A stretch of DNA of 64,000 nucleotides. Source: Trileptium ribeirensis (Eukaryota; Nematoda; Enoplea; Enoplida; Thoracostomopsidae). Every line of letters starts with the position of its first letter. Position 1 is the first letter of the stretch. The translations under genes and the position numbers were made by a program. The notes beneath the pieces are model-generated. The model did no database searches. It saw only the letters and a list, made by a program, of their open reading frames with translations, and was not told the origin of the DNA. The stretch spans positions 1-64,000 of the forward strand of contig JASANE010019545.1 of the NCBI GenBank assembly GCA_030248225.1, written 5' to 3'. Positions 45,981 through 57,470 of this stretch are shown piece by piece.

Positions 45981-47462
45981 CTTCAAGATATTGAGTGCAA
46001 TGAAGCAGTTCTATCTGGATTACAAAGCAAAACAACGGTTGTTCTGTCTAATCGAGACGTTGCAATGCGACGACAACCGCAGTTTCATCACACTTCGTCG
46101 AGCATGGCAACAACTGCTCAGTTCGATGATCCGATTTTTTCATCAAGTTATCATCATCAATCACATTATGATTTCTTATATCACCAACAGCAGCAACAAC
46201 AACAAACTTCCCACCGAACTGGTAGCAATATCATTTGCCCAGCGCTCAATCGTCTAGCTCCGTTGGCTTCATCAGAATCGTCAGCAACCGCAACCCAAAT
46301 ATCCGGCGGAGTCCACTTTGTGATGAACGACGACGGATCTGAGAACCGGAAGCATAATAGTAGACAAAATAGCATGAAAAAGAATTCAAGTCGACATTTG
46401 TTCCCACCTTTGACGTTGCGTCGAACAAGGCCTACGCCGGGATGTCATCTTCCGCGCCCGAGCAACTCCGACGTATATATCGCGACAGTGAGCGGTGTCA
46501 AACACAAAGCTATAACTCCTGTTAGTCAAAAATATATCGCTCAAGAATCTCAGCATCTCCCATTATTGCCAAAATCGCCCGATACTGCAGGAACTGCACT
46601 GTCTTCATCGATGATCGCAAGTTCTCCCGTCAAAATAACGGGTACTACGACACAACTTGGACCAAAATTCCCAATTGCCGTTCCGATACCACAACCGAAG
46701 CCACAACGGCCTCTAGTGTTAGGCCCCACAGAAACGGGCACCAGACCTTCTGAGTGTAGCCACAAACAAGTTAATTCCGTAGACCCTGAGCTGGGCAACA
46801 GCCGACAGACTAACTGCGGTGTCCATAAGAAATCAACTGATGAGCATTTACATCTTATAGAAAAATATTCCACTCCGATAGTGTCATTTTATGGTGCTAC
46901 GACCAAAAACTGTGACGGAAAATCACCATCAATTAACGACGCCGAAGAAACCACAACCTACCTCTCAGGTCAGACCGATAATCAACCAATGCAACAGCCA
47001 AATCATGAAGATCATTTGCCTGCCTACGACGCTGTGGTTGTAAATCCAATCTCATCTGCAACATGTAAGCAATTACCGAGCGCTACAGATCGGCCGACAT
47101 TGTCAATCAATACGGCAAGCCAATCGCACACACCTTCACGCGACTCAGCAGCTGATCAACCACACGACAATAACGATCACGATGACGACATTGTTACCAG
47201 CTCAACGCCAACTGCAATCGTCACTGCAGCTAATCAACACCAATTTCATATCGCACGCTGTGTTGACGAAATGCTTATTTGTTTAATCAACGTCGAGCGT
47301 TCAGTATCAGCGATTCGTCATGAACTTCAGCGATCGCTCTCCAATAAATCATCGATTGCCGATGGTTGGATTGTAATAATTAATCGACTTGAATGGATTT
47401 CCATGATTATCTACCTGGCGGCTGTTTTTGTTGCAGTTATTTTATTTTTCTATCACGATTGG

Positions 47463-47468
<6 letters not shown>
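45981..47468 (+). CDS. Cys-loop receptor last exon: giant intracellular loop, MA helix and M4
   Basis: After the acceptor AACAATTTAG (ending 45980), 495 codons run to TGA at 47466-47468. Most is polar, low-complexity loop sequence with a Gln run (about seven CAG/CAA codons near 46180-46205), Ser/Thr/Pro-rich stretches and an acidic HDDD patch. The last ~65 residues resume family features: an amphipathic MA-like helix (VDEMLICLINVERSVSAIRH) and M4 (RLEWISMIIYLAAVFVAVIL). With the previous exon the M3-M4 loop is about 520 residues, far longer than the roughly 100-250 usual in the family. The frame is open 28 codons upstream of the ATG at 46065, so that ATG is not needed as a start. The gene as a whole would encode a plasma-membrane ligand-gated ion channel subunit. 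Ligand and ion selectivity cannot be fixed from sequence. Confidence 0.8.
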
Positions 47469-47525
<57 letters not shown>

Positions 47526-47527
47526 AG
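47460..47527 (+). repeat. (TTGA)n microsatellite spanning the receptor stop codon
   Basis: About 15 units of TTGA start at the last codons of the receptor gene, and the first TGA is the stop. Expansion or contraction here would not change the protein because every frame quickly meets TGA. Confidence 0.9.
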
Positions 47528-47571
47528 CATTCACCGCTACGCCATACATCGTGCTTCGTTCGTCAAATTGA

Positions 47572-47577
47572 AATAAA
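47572..47577 (+). terminator. Candidate polyadenylation signal AATAAA for the receptor gene
   Basis: AATAAA occurs about 105 bases after the stop codon, a normal distance for a short 3' UTR. Confidence 0.45.
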
Positions 47578-48850
47578 CAAAGTACCACTTTACGGATACT
47601 GGATTTAGTTTAAATTTGAAAATACCGGTAAAGCTCACATCCTATTTTTAGACTGGTTCGGCGAACATTGCTGTCGTCATTGGTCGTTAAAATCTGTGCC
47701 GAGAGATTTTATGGGTTGCAGTCATATTTCCTGCCACCGCAGGGCCTTAGTGCAGTAAAATCGCCAAAATGATCTATTTTAGCACTAAACACACAGCTAT
47801 ATAGAAAAGAGGGATAACCGGAAATAATATCTTGTAGCTAGCTATCCCCTGTATTTTGCTAATTTTGAAAATTAATAACCTAGATTTGTGACGCGCATGA
47901 ATGCATTAACGATATTCCTGCTGTTCCTATCTACGATCTAGCGAAACCACAGCGGTGGGAACGGGCACCGAGAAACCTGCGGAGAAAGAAGACCCTGAAT
48001 GAGTTGACTCCGATGGTCCAAACGAATTTTCAATCGTTTTACTCTTATATCTTGTTTGTAGCGGTTAAATCATTGGTTGTTGTTATTACATAGATGTCTG
48101 GATCTTTATTTAAAACAAAAATATTAGATAAGCTGCCAATTTCAACGAAATTCTCGATAACCTAAAGCTTTCTAAAATAAGTGACATTTGAAACGGCCAA
48201 AACAAATTGTGACTATAGTCGAGTTGAAATTATTTGATAGCCTTTAATAACCGTTGCCATTATTAAAATTAAGCGTAAACTCGTCAGCATTTACAAACAT
48301 TAGCTAAATGGCGGCCTTATATATTTCCATTTTTGGTTAAAATAAAACACGGAAAAGAGGATCATTTAGGCGAATAACAGTCAGGTTTATTGCTATCCGT
48401 GGACTATAAATGAAGAATGTCCCTTTAATATATACTAATACCAACATTACGATAGTGTTGCAGGCTATGTCTATGGGATTCAGGTAACGTATCACTCAAG
48501 TATTAGGCCGGTGCAACATTTCTTTTTAACTATTGCGCAATGTATTAGCTGTTTATTATAATTAGCTCCTGGCTCATCGAACTCTCAGCTCTCAGTTACC
48601 GGTGAAATTGGGCTTTAACTATTAATGTTGCTTGAAAAACCTAAGCTTATTTGAAATAGTCTATCAGTGAAGATGATATCGGCTTTTTATGTAATAAAAA
48701 CGTTCATGTATATACTAATATCCGCCACAAGATATGATTAAGAAACGAAAATAGGAATTCGCTTGTATGAGCGATGTCACAACTTTTGCATTGGACATAG
48801 TCAAACGTAAATGGCAAAATAAGAGGGAAATGTTTGCTACAGAATACTAT
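47578..48850. other. Intergenic DNA, nothing supported
   Basis: AT-rich sequence without frames or repeats of note. Confidence 0.5.
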
Positions 48851-48854
48851 ATTT

Positions 48855-48975
48855 AAATTCAGTCGATCGAAAATGATCGACTGAAACTTGTGTACGTAAA
48901 CCACTGAGCTATCTGAGAACTGTTGCTCGGTTCCTTAAGGAATCTCGCAGTGCGAGCGAATAACAATGCGCATTC
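48855..48975 (-). mobile_element. tRNA-derived SINE-like element, copy a
   Basis: Read on the minus strand: TTCGCTCGCACTGCGAG, TTCCTTAAGGAACC, AGCAACAG, then a tRNA-like A box AGATAGCTCAGTGGTTTACG. Copies b (49805) and c (50600) carry the same order of blocks. The central AGGTTCCTTAAGGAACC is a palindrome. No B box is clear in this copy. Confidence 0.6.
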
Positions 48976-49804
48976 AAACGTACGATATACGACAAACTCA
49001 GTAAACACAACGAGTCGCAATGTGCGTTGGGTCCATTTGGACCTTATGGGCATGAGAGGATTAAACGGTAGAAAGTACTCTTTTGCAAGTAGAGATTTAA
49101 AATCCCTTGGAATTCGCTCATTGAACATGTGGAAACGTAGCCGACATTAGCTATTTTTAAGTCGAGCTTTACGCAAACATGATCTATCTTATTTTGTTAT
49201 GGTACATAATTTTGAAGCTTTACCATTTTGAAACGCGGCTTTATCAAATAAACCCTTTTTATTTAATAACAAATATTTCTTACAAATCATGACTGGCCAT
49301 TGAAGCAAACAAACTATTATAAATTATCCTTATTTTATACAAAGCTATGAATTTCATACAAAATTGTGTTCAAAAATTCAATTTCAAATTTATTTCACAA
49401 AAGGCCCAACGGTATCTGGAAATTGAATGCAAAGCGCCTCGGTATGCGAAATCCGAAACTACCGTGAACAGACTGCTTTAATTAATGTGATTTGAAAAGT
49501 CGAAAAAGCAAAAGCGCTAACCGAATAGAAGATAATTAAGCGCAGCTATCCATAAAATAGCCATAAACAGCTATTATATCAATCGCTACTACACATAATC
49601 AATTAAACCATTGGAACCTCTCTTGGTCAACCGGCTTCATAGTGTTACGGCCAAAAGATGTAAAAGGCACCGCAAGGAAACTACATGTTTGCTACCACCA
49701 CATATTGTTATGGGTTATCCTTTTTCCTACAGAGCTATTGATTTAACCCTTTCGCACATAGTGTTTACAATGATACAACGTAATTTGTATCATCGATACA
49801 CCTG
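48976..49804. other. Intergenic DNA, nothing supported
   Basis: The short plus frame at 48923-49150 overlaps the SINE-like copy and has no motif. Confidence 0.45.
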
Positions 49805-49950
49805 TCGTGCGGCGAGCGTTTATACTTGCGTTGCTATTCGCTCGGTTTGCGAGGTTCCTTAAGGAACCCAGCAACAGGTCACAGGAAGCGTAGTGGCTAG
49901 CGTACTACGCTCGCAACCAAAATATCCGGGTACAATCCGACACTGGGGCA
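49805..49950 (+). mobile_element. tRNA-derived SINE-like element, copy b
   Basis: ATTCGCTCGGTTTGCGAG, then the palindrome GGTTCCTTAAGGAACC, then AGCAACAGGTCACAG. Next comes a tRNA-like head with A box GCGTAGTGGCTAGCG and, about 40 bases later, B box GGGTACAATCC. That is the expected internal RNA polymerase III promoter layout. The acceptor stem does not pair as in a real tRNA. Confidence 0.65.
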
Positions 49951-50599
49951 AAAATTTCTTCAACATTGCACGAAATACATATTAATTCATGCGCAAAGGG
50001 TAAATAAAAATATATTTTTTACGAATTTAGTACACCAAATGCCCATCGGTAGCTCGGAATTGCTTGCTGCATTTGAACTGTTCACACGCTCAAACTTTTT
50101 TCAAATTTTGCGTTTGAGCAAAAAGTTTGAACGTGTGAACGCGACTTTACTTCAGCAGCTAGCCTTTTAGCTTCAAAGCGTTGATTATTTCAGATTTGAT
50201 CTGACGCACATCTGCAGAGTATTAATCTTATTACACTTATTGGGTTGCTTAGTGCGATCATGCTTATATATTCTTTTTGTAACACATATATGCACCTACA
50301 TTACTTACTTTGCATAAAATGATATGCATAAATGTTACGTTATATATTACATTACTTACTTTGTTGAAGCGGGAATGGTTTATACGACTTGGGGAAAATT
50401 ACAGTTTTATGACCAAACCCGTAACTCATTCATCAGAATTCTGGAGTCTAAAAAGGCGAAAAACTTGATTTTTCAATGATTATACAGCATCTATACCATA
50501 TTAACCCTTCGTGCTCAACGCTGCCAAATCTTATCAGCGCATGTTGGAAACCGTTCGGGAAACATAGTATGCCAAACAAAGTATGTTTACAGGCTCGTT
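49951..50599. other. Intergenic DNA with a short inverted repeat
   Basis: CACACGCTCAAACTTTTT and AAAAAGTTTGAACGTGTG face each other at about 50087-50141, an imperfect ~18-bp inverted repeat. No gene seen. Confidence 0.45.
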
Positions 50600-50730
50600 G
50601 TTATTGGATCACTTTGCGAGGTTCCTTCAGGAAACGAGCAACAGCTACCAGATAGGTTAGTGGCTTGCGTACGCCGGTATCACTTATGCAGTCGAGGTTT
50701 GATCTGCGGCGCTGGCTTCTTTTTTCAAAC
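50600..50730 (+). mobile_element. tRNA-derived SINE-like element, copy c
   Basis: TTTGCGAGGTTCCTTCAGGA, then GAGCAACAGCTACCAGATAG, A box TTAGTGGCTTGCG, B box GAGGTTTGATCTGC. The central palindrome is damaged here (TTCAGGAAA). Same orientation as copy b, about 800 bp downstream. Confidence 0.62.
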
Positions 50731-51110
50731 ATTTGTAAAATACAAAATAAAAAATAAATGGCCCTTATTGGGCTGAGGGGGAAAAATCAGAGAAGGGGCC
50801 CACCATCTTTTCAGTGTAGCCCCCATAGTCTCTGGACCCCCAATCATCTCTTACCCCCAAAAGAGATCTCTTCGAGATCATGATCGCCCCTTTTCAGGTA
50901 TAACCTCCTGATGATGCTAAATTATTGCTGGGCTTAATCTCGAACTCTATAAGAAAAGATATTACAGACATTGAAACTAACCTCTAGACGCGATACATGT
51001 TTCCGATTTGGGCAATGAGTGCACCGACAATATTTTCAGCGTATTGTCGTCGCCATTGAAATTCAATAAGGGTTCGCTGGAATAGGCTATGAGGAACACC
51101 TTGGCGTCGC
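50731..51110. other. Flank of the Merlin-like element
   Basis: Contains ATCTCTTCGAGAT-like palindromic words near 50867. TAACCTCCTGAT (near 50900) is roughly inverted relative to ATCAGGTTTAGGAGGTT (near 51880) on the other side of the transposase, so these could be degraded inverted ends. Confidence 0.35.
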
Positions 51111-51123
51111 CGAATGAAGGTTT

Positions 51124-51869
51124 TCAAATTTCCTCAGAGACCATCAATGTTTTGCGTATTGGCGTCTGGATTATCGGGATTAAGGAATTGGCGGTTATGG
51201 TGGTTGACCGTGGCGTGAGTATATTGCTGAGGGCTAGGTAGGCGGCGCAGTCCTTGGATGTAGGTCTGGAAGCTGTCGGGATGATGCGGGTTCCCGGTCG
51301 GATATCTTGAAATATTAGAGGCATGATTGTGTTGATGGGGCGATTGGGGACGTGGAAAAGTAGACACTTGCCTGTTTGTCGTTCAATCATGCCCACCACC
51401 CAACCATGCTGACGACGTGGCATGCCGCGGTTGTATTTTTGTCGCAAAAAACTTCGACTCGTCAACTTTTCGGTCGATACCGGGGCCACCCAACATGCTG
51501 TTTTGCCAATGATCACGGTCGTAAGCCACAGCGACATCAATTGTTGTCTGTGGCGACCCCAGTTTGCAAGCGAATGAAGTTTGACGGCAAGTTGTTGATG
51601 TAGCCGAAAATGATCAGGAGTGTCATTTCCAATGTGATCGGGTGACCGGCAAAAAATGAGCCGCTTCGAATAGATAATTTGGCTCGGCAAGTTTTACAGC
51701 GCCATTCGTACTTGTCAAGGCGCTCGAGGTCATTACGCGTAGCCAAATACATCGCGTCGCCACATGTACATTGTTGGTTGTTAGCGATAAATCTCCATTG
51801 GACAAATAGAACAATAGTATCTTCATATGTACTTGTTATACGCACCATTTGGTTATAGGTCATGCGCAA
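51124..51869 (-). pseudogene. Merlin / IS1595-like (ISXO2 domain) transposase, frameshifted
   Basis: The N-terminal frame (from 51869) has a zinc-ribbon pattern, CTCG and later YEWRCKTCRAKLSIRSGSFF, the signature of IS1595/Merlin transposases. After a frameshift the first catalytic Asp is in VDESKF (near 51455). A further shift gives QKYNRGMPRRQHGWVVGMIE and TGKCLLFHVPNRP, and another gives HHPDSFQTY and TVNHHNRQFLNPDNPDANT, which carry the second Asp and the region of the third acidic residue (Ile-Asp-Gly in place of Ile-Glu-Gly). So all DDE landmarks are present but spread over several frames. The element is dead unless indels are sequencing errors. It would cut and paste DNA when intact. 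Confidence 0.8.
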
Positions 51870-51899
51870 ATTGTTAATATCAGGTTTAGGAGGTTGGGC

Positions 51900-53040
51900 G
51901 AAACGTGAAATCTAGTATTTTGAGGTCTGCCACTTACTGCCACAGCTTAATATTATGCTGTAAAATATAAAAAAAATGGAAAATAAATCATCAATCGATC
52001 AATTTTCCCAAAGGGTTACTTCCGAAGTGGTTAACTGTTCTTGCGGATAACTTCAGAGGGAGGCCAGATATATTGATATGAATGGTACCATTGAGTTTCT
52101 CCTGTAATGCTGGATCGATCTAGGTGCATCATGTCTATTTTGCAACAAAAAATTTTTTCAAAATTTTCAGGTGACATTTCACAGGTTACCATTAGGTAAA
52201 AACAGAAAAAAATGAAAGAAAATTTTCGGAAAAAGGTCGTATGCAGTATTTTTGAACTCAGCTCGTCGAGCTGCGTCGATTGGTACCAATTTCAGTGGCG
52301 TGCGACCATTTGCTGATTCCCCGCCCAGCCCAAACAGCGCCAAATACATTATACGCAAACTAGCTCGGGCAATATAGGGTTTAAGGAACTAAAATATGTT
52401 AACTTTTGGCACCTAACCGTGTTTCTATTACCTTCCGCAGTCGTAGGTCTCAAACTGAAATGTTACAATGATATTTCAAATACATGTAACAGTGCTACGA
52501 GGTTTAACCACGTTACACTGAGTAACGGAGTGACATATGTTATACTAGCATATAGCTGGATTACAGAAGAGGGTAACTTTTGTAACTTCATACTCTAGCG
52601 TTACTTGATTACGCTGTGCCTCGGCGCATAGGCGCAATTATAGGGGCGGGGAAAGGACAAATCCCTCTGCTTTTTAACACTTAAGTAATCGTCATCCCAC
52701 TTTTTTGACTGATAAAATTTTTAGTGCTCTGTTGCAAACGTGATTATAGATTACATGTTTTTGCTAGTATCATTCCCCACCCACTTTTATTTTAGATTTT
52801 CGCCAATGCCGCGGCGGCACGTAACTACGTACAGTAGTGTAGCCAGGTTACGATATGACGCGTTACACCGTGTAACCCAGTTACTCGCAGCGGAACATTT
52901 TTAAATACCATACAAGGCTGACCTTTTTCGCATTTTAAAAATTTACAGTAAACTAAAGTAAGCACATTAAAATCGAGAACAGCGGGGCTGGGGTTTGAGA
53001 CGTCGCTTCCGTCAGACGTAATTGGACTGTCAGAAGTTTG
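51900..53040. other. Intergenic DNA with GTTAC palindromic words
   Basis: Between about 52455 and 52900 GTTACACTGAGTAAC and GTTACACCGTGTAAC, with several single GTTAC/GTAAC words, form inverted pairs. This looks like an old repeat. No gene seen. Confidence 0.4.
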
Positions 53041-53049
53041 CTTTATAGT

Positions 53050-53175
53050 AAAAAGCTGTAGGAATTATCTCTGTCAGCTTGCTACATGAGCCTTTTGTCT
53101 CTTGCAAATACCCGAAACAAGCACAAATCTCTAACAGCGAGCTAAAACAGTCTTAAATCTCTTCCACTTAGCCTT
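53050..53175. repeat. Diverged relative of the 590-1035 palindromic minisatellite
   Basis: CCTTTTGTCTCTTGCAAATA, CACAAATCTCTAACAGCGAG and CAGTCTTAAATCTCTTCCAC repeat the same AGAGAC/GTCTCT plus AGC-spacer pattern seen at the left edge of the window. Confidence 0.45.
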
Positions 53176-55033
53176 AATAGATCTTATACAATTTGTTCAT
53201 GATACATTGCCATACGGCGCAACCTTAAAATTACCATTACCATCTCGTGTATTAAAAACTTTATATTGAATCGTTATTGCACCTTGCGACGGAAATTTGG
53301 GTAAAGGATTTTACTGAAATTGTTAATTTTCAGCTTTGTACTGACTGTGTCCACCTGTTCAACTGCGTTCGTTTAATAAAACTTTTCAATTTTTAATAAT
53401 TAAAAATCTCGCTTTAGTATCTCTGGAGTATGTCGAATATAAACTTTTTAATTTCTCAGTATGTCGTAATCGTGAGACAAAAGCACGATCGACTCTCTAT
53501 TAATATTTCAATTCAATCCTATAAGCACAAGTTTCTTAGTGACTGTGATTTGTCGGCCGTTCCGACGACAACACCGGAGTCTAAAACTTTCGGGTAGTAG
53601 TAATATATTTAAAATATTGATAAATTAGCACCAACTGGCCAATAATTGATCACATCCCTGGTATTAGGCCTAAATATTTAGGAGGACAATAAAGGAAAAA
53701 CAATGTTACTATTTATGAATAAATGGCTTAAACCAAACGTCAAAAAATTTCAAAAACATATGACGATTAGATCTACCCACCAAACGAGTATCAAACCGGG
53801 GACGTAACCATTCGGCTATAACGACGCTAAAAGGCTTGTGCACTGTATATTATAATCGACATACCACTGACTAAAATGTAGTAACGGTAAAATCGGGCAT
53901 ATCTTCACGACAACAATAGGGTATGATTAATTTTCGAAGGTCTTTATTTACAACAGATAAGCTAAAACCTAGGAAGAATACAACCTTTTCGACAAAATTT
54001 CGTATATTCAGATTTTTCTAAAAGTAAAATTTTCAGATATATATACATTAATTAAAGGGTTCTGTATGGAATTGGGTTAGCCATATTTAAATTGTCAATC
54101 AAATTGACCATCAGAAAAAATTTGATTTGATATTCCGCTGTGTCATTTCTTAAGCATATTACCCAACCGATGTTTGCCCGACATACTATTTATAACATGA
54201 CAACGTAGCTATTACATTGAATGTAATGATTTCAAATACAAATTTTGAAATCCTTTATTTGGATGACAAATTCTCAGCCAATAGGGAATGTCACGCATTG
54301 CAAGTCGGTGGTGGTTTTGTCAGGCGATCCGATGGCAGGGTCCGTGATTAAAAATTAGACCTAGTCAAAGAGTTCATGTATTACAGATAACAAATAAAGC
54401 ACGCCTGACTCATTGTTCGCTTTGAGTGCTGTGATTTATTGCACTGCAAATTCTTGATAAGTTAAATATTACACCATGTGCCGTCAGACAGTATGCGAAA
54501 ACAATGTGTCAGCCTGATGGTAGCGACAAAAATATGTATTAGTTCATTTTGAATAGCTAAAATAATGACGATATATTGATAAATTATTCCTTCACTGCTT
54601 CGAGACTTTTGATAAACTAAACAAATTTGTATTCAATGTTTTTCCAAAGGCTAGGACTCAATATTTTATACGCCGAAGATTAAGCTAGCGGTCGTATAAA
54701 CAAATTTAACGGTGAAAAGAATGGTAAATTTATTGTATTTCTGATTAATCTGATTAATGAAAGATCTGCTTAGCAGACTTTCGTGTCAAAATTTAGCTAT
54801 TACCGCAGCTGACAGTGATATTACCACTGTTACTACCACCCCTACCACTGCGTCTAACAGAATATTAGTGATATGATGAAAAGGTAGCCAGAGACCCTTG
54901 TTTAGGGCACAGTGGGTACTTTCTGCGTTTGTATATAAGCTTTTTTCATTCTTTTTGCAACATCAACGGACACTTGACATTTACACCTCAAAATTGAGTA
55001 GACAGAATATAGCAATCAAGTGTACAATTGCAG
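53176..55033. other. Intergenic DNA with one tRNA-like relic
   Basis: At about 53785-53850 on the minus strand, TATAGCCGAATGGTTACG and CGGTTTGATACTC resemble A and B boxes with shortened spacing, probably a SINE relic. No gene seen. Confidence 0.4.
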
Positions 55034-55970
55034 GTTTGTTCTTCGTTTCACATTCTGTGGATGCGAATTATAGATACAGCGATTCCTGGCACAACTTTCG
55101 TTAATTCAAAGAAATATGAATATAGGTCACCAAACAATACAGCGCACCACCACCACGATTTAAATACTTTTACATGGTATCCAATTCATCGCCGCCTTTT
55201 TGTATGGTATAATATTCAATATAAAGATTTGCCCAGCACCTCCCGCAACACTGTCATAGATAGAGTAATCAGAATACTACTACGTTACGTGTAAGGTTCT
55301 GAAGTGGGGTAGGGAGTAGACCACCCTTCGACCGGCATTCTTGCTAATTTAGCCCTAATTTTGTTAAAGTTTGCCAATCACCCTGGGCGCGCGTCAGGGA
55401 GGGGGAATTTTGATGCGCAGCCTTCTGTGTCTTGGTGTGAAGCTTTCGGAGGGGTGTAACTATAGCTTGGGTTGGAGGTCCGACCACTAGGTGTAACCCC
55501 ATACCCCTTATCGACACCTATGATATACATATATATATATAATTCCGTTTGAGTTTTACACATTTCTCCCTTATGCATGAGTCTTTGTAGGTGCGTACTG
55601 CGTACACCTTTAGTTGTTCTCTTGTCAAGTTCGTTCGCGATGGTAAAAGCAATGAACGCTCATACATCGCGATTTTGCCTTATGCAGACGAACAAGATTT
55701 ATTATACACTGACGCGGTAACTATTTTTGGATTTAGGATATCAATTATTTGACTGCGTACACGGGAAAACGCGAATACCAATCAGGTTATTTTCGCATAT
55801 TCCAATATACACACAGAACGAGAACATCAATGTCCGATCTGGCATGTCATTTGATGAACGAGGACAAACTGGCGAAATGGTCAAATGTTAGAGTAACCAG
55901 ATTCCGTTCGTACATCACCGAGCCCTTGCCCGCGTCCACTAAAATGCGAAAACTGATGGCACAAATGTGA
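55034..55970 (+). pseudogene. Fragments of a second Cys-loop receptor (GABA/GluCl type)
   Basis: Piece 1 (55034-55290, after a TTGCAG acceptor) has IPGTTFVNSKKYEYRS, matching the P-D-T-F-F-V-N-x-K motif of anionic Cys-loop receptors, then TFTWYPIHRRLFVWYNIQY for the following strand. It ends at a GTAAGG donor in phase 2. Piece 2 (55614-55716) starts in the matching phase: CSLVKFVRDGKSNE, then AILPYADEQDLLY, resembling the Cys-loop and its S-(F/Y)-x-Y-x-x-x-D-(I/V)-x-Y tail, with Arg where the second cysteine should be. Piece 3 (from 55737) has REYQSGYFRIFQYTHRTR, matching the loop C strand (Y-x-(T/S)-G-x-Y-x-R-(L/I)). Pieces 2 and 3 are out of frame, separated by 20 bases that begin GT and end AG. 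No M1-M4 helices were found. Probably a broken gene copy. Confidence 0.45.
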
Positions 55971-56470
55971 ATGCGAATTTTTGCACGAGTTAATTTTGTT
56001 ATTTTGACAAAAGAACAAACATACCTAGTGGGTTTCCAATTAAAAGCTCGGATTAATTTGTATTGTGCAATCTTAGACAAACTCAAGCTTGGGACAGGAA
56101 ATAAACCCGGAAGCACTCAGATAAGATAAGAGATACAGAGGATAGAAACCACCGAGATGTCAATAAGATGTTGCTTGGCTTCTTAAGAAACCTCGCTAAG
56201 CCATGGAAAAACAAATCATGTCCATGAAGGCAACATGGTAAAGGGACAAATGTAGGAAACATAGATAATCCTTCACTATGTGCTCTGATGTCATTTGATG
56301 CCAGCGACCGTTAAACGATTAACGCCACATTCGTTTTTGAAATATAACCAGACTTTAAACCGTTGTACGAATTTGTCAGGAGAATTTGAAAATATTGGAA
56401 CCCAAGTTTATATATACAAAATCTACTCTGACTCTCAAAAGAAATAGCGTAAGCAGCGTTAGTAGATATA
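55971..56470. other. Intergenic DNA with a SINE palindrome relic
   Basis: GGCTTCTTAAGAAACCTCGC at about 56176-56195 is the reverse complement of the palindromic core of the SINE-like family at 48.9-50.7 kb. Nothing else is supported. Confidence 0.45.
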
Positions 56471-56474
56471 AAAT

Positions 56475-56640
56475 GGGGGTTTTGCCCCCCCCCCACATAT
56501 GTGGGGTGGGTGGGGTCCCCCCTCCGGTTGGGGGGGTGGAACCGCCTCCGATTCCGCCTCCGGTTGGGGGGTGGAACCGCCTCCGGTTGGGGGGTGGAAC
56601 CGCCTCCGATTCCGCCTCCGGTTGGGGCAACTCCTCAAAC
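56475..56640 (+). repeat. GC-rich minisatellite with long G and C runs
   Basis: GGAACCGCCTCCGGTTGGGG and GGAACCGCCTCCGATTCCGC alternate as 18- to 36-base units after a run of about ten C, ACATATGTGGGG and a seven-base G run. Both strands give Pro/Gly-rich frames that are not genes. Strong hairpin or quadruplex formation is possible. Confidence 0.85.
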
Positions 56641-56649
56641 TGTGCATAC

Positions 56650-57470
56650 AAATCTCTGAGATGCACACTTTGCCATGCTACAACTATTACTTATATCATC
56701 GTCGACATGTTTGTTTAATACATAAGTCACGCTTATTCCCTATTCTCCATCTTAAATATAAAGCTTTCTTTTCACGACAAACCTTTGACATAAAATTTGT
56801 GGTAGATATAAAGCTCTCGTGACGTAGTTTTATTACGTACGATAGATAAATAGCCACTACGAATTAACATAGAGCATCTAAAGCATTCTTGTTTCACACT
56901 TTTCTCATTATTTGAACCACACGAAAACAAAAGATAAGCCTAAAATCTACCTTATACGGTCCGAAACGTTTGGGAGAGGGGGGTCTTGTTTTGGAAATGG
57001 GAAAACAGCTAAGAATATAAATTCCACAAACCATACAAAAATAGCAAAAATCTTCTAATGACAATTCTTATTGGAATGTCCATTCATTGTACAAATTATT
57101 GTTGCTATAATAGCCATTTACATTTAGCTGGTTCTGCTTCTTTGGGTAGTCGCTATTCTTACGATGACTATAAATAATGCGGAATTGGGTTTTCTTTGTA
57201 TTTTGTTTGTTGTCCATATTTAAAAATGATTGATTTGTGCAACTATTAACAATTTCTCTCTTAAAAGCATAGTGTAAATTGCTATGAATTGGTACCACTG
57301 AAATGATTGTCCTTTATTTCAAGGGTTTGTAAGCATATACACTGTTAAGCTGAGGTGATATTACCGCCCACCCACCTAACAGTATATGTAGTTGTTTAAC
57401 TGACAAATAGACAGTTAACATTTGTGTAATCTCAAATTGTATTAAAGCTTATGTATATACGTATATATAT
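56650..57470. other. Left flank of the Polinton, one weak frame
   Basis: A minus frame at 57068-57298 (76 codons, Asn/Tyr-rich) lies on the Polinton coding strand but has no motif I know. The Polinton's left boundary and terminal inverted repeat could not be placed by eye and probably lie between here and 57.8 kb. Confidence 0.35.

Noticed and set aside
46065..46067. ATG at 46065 as start of a separate 467-aa protein
   Set aside because: The frame is open upstream to a splice acceptor at 45980 in the phase of the previous receptor exon, and the C-terminus is a Cys-loop M4.
56376..56822. Gly/Pro-rich frames on both strands
   Set aside because: By-products of the GC-rich minisatellite.
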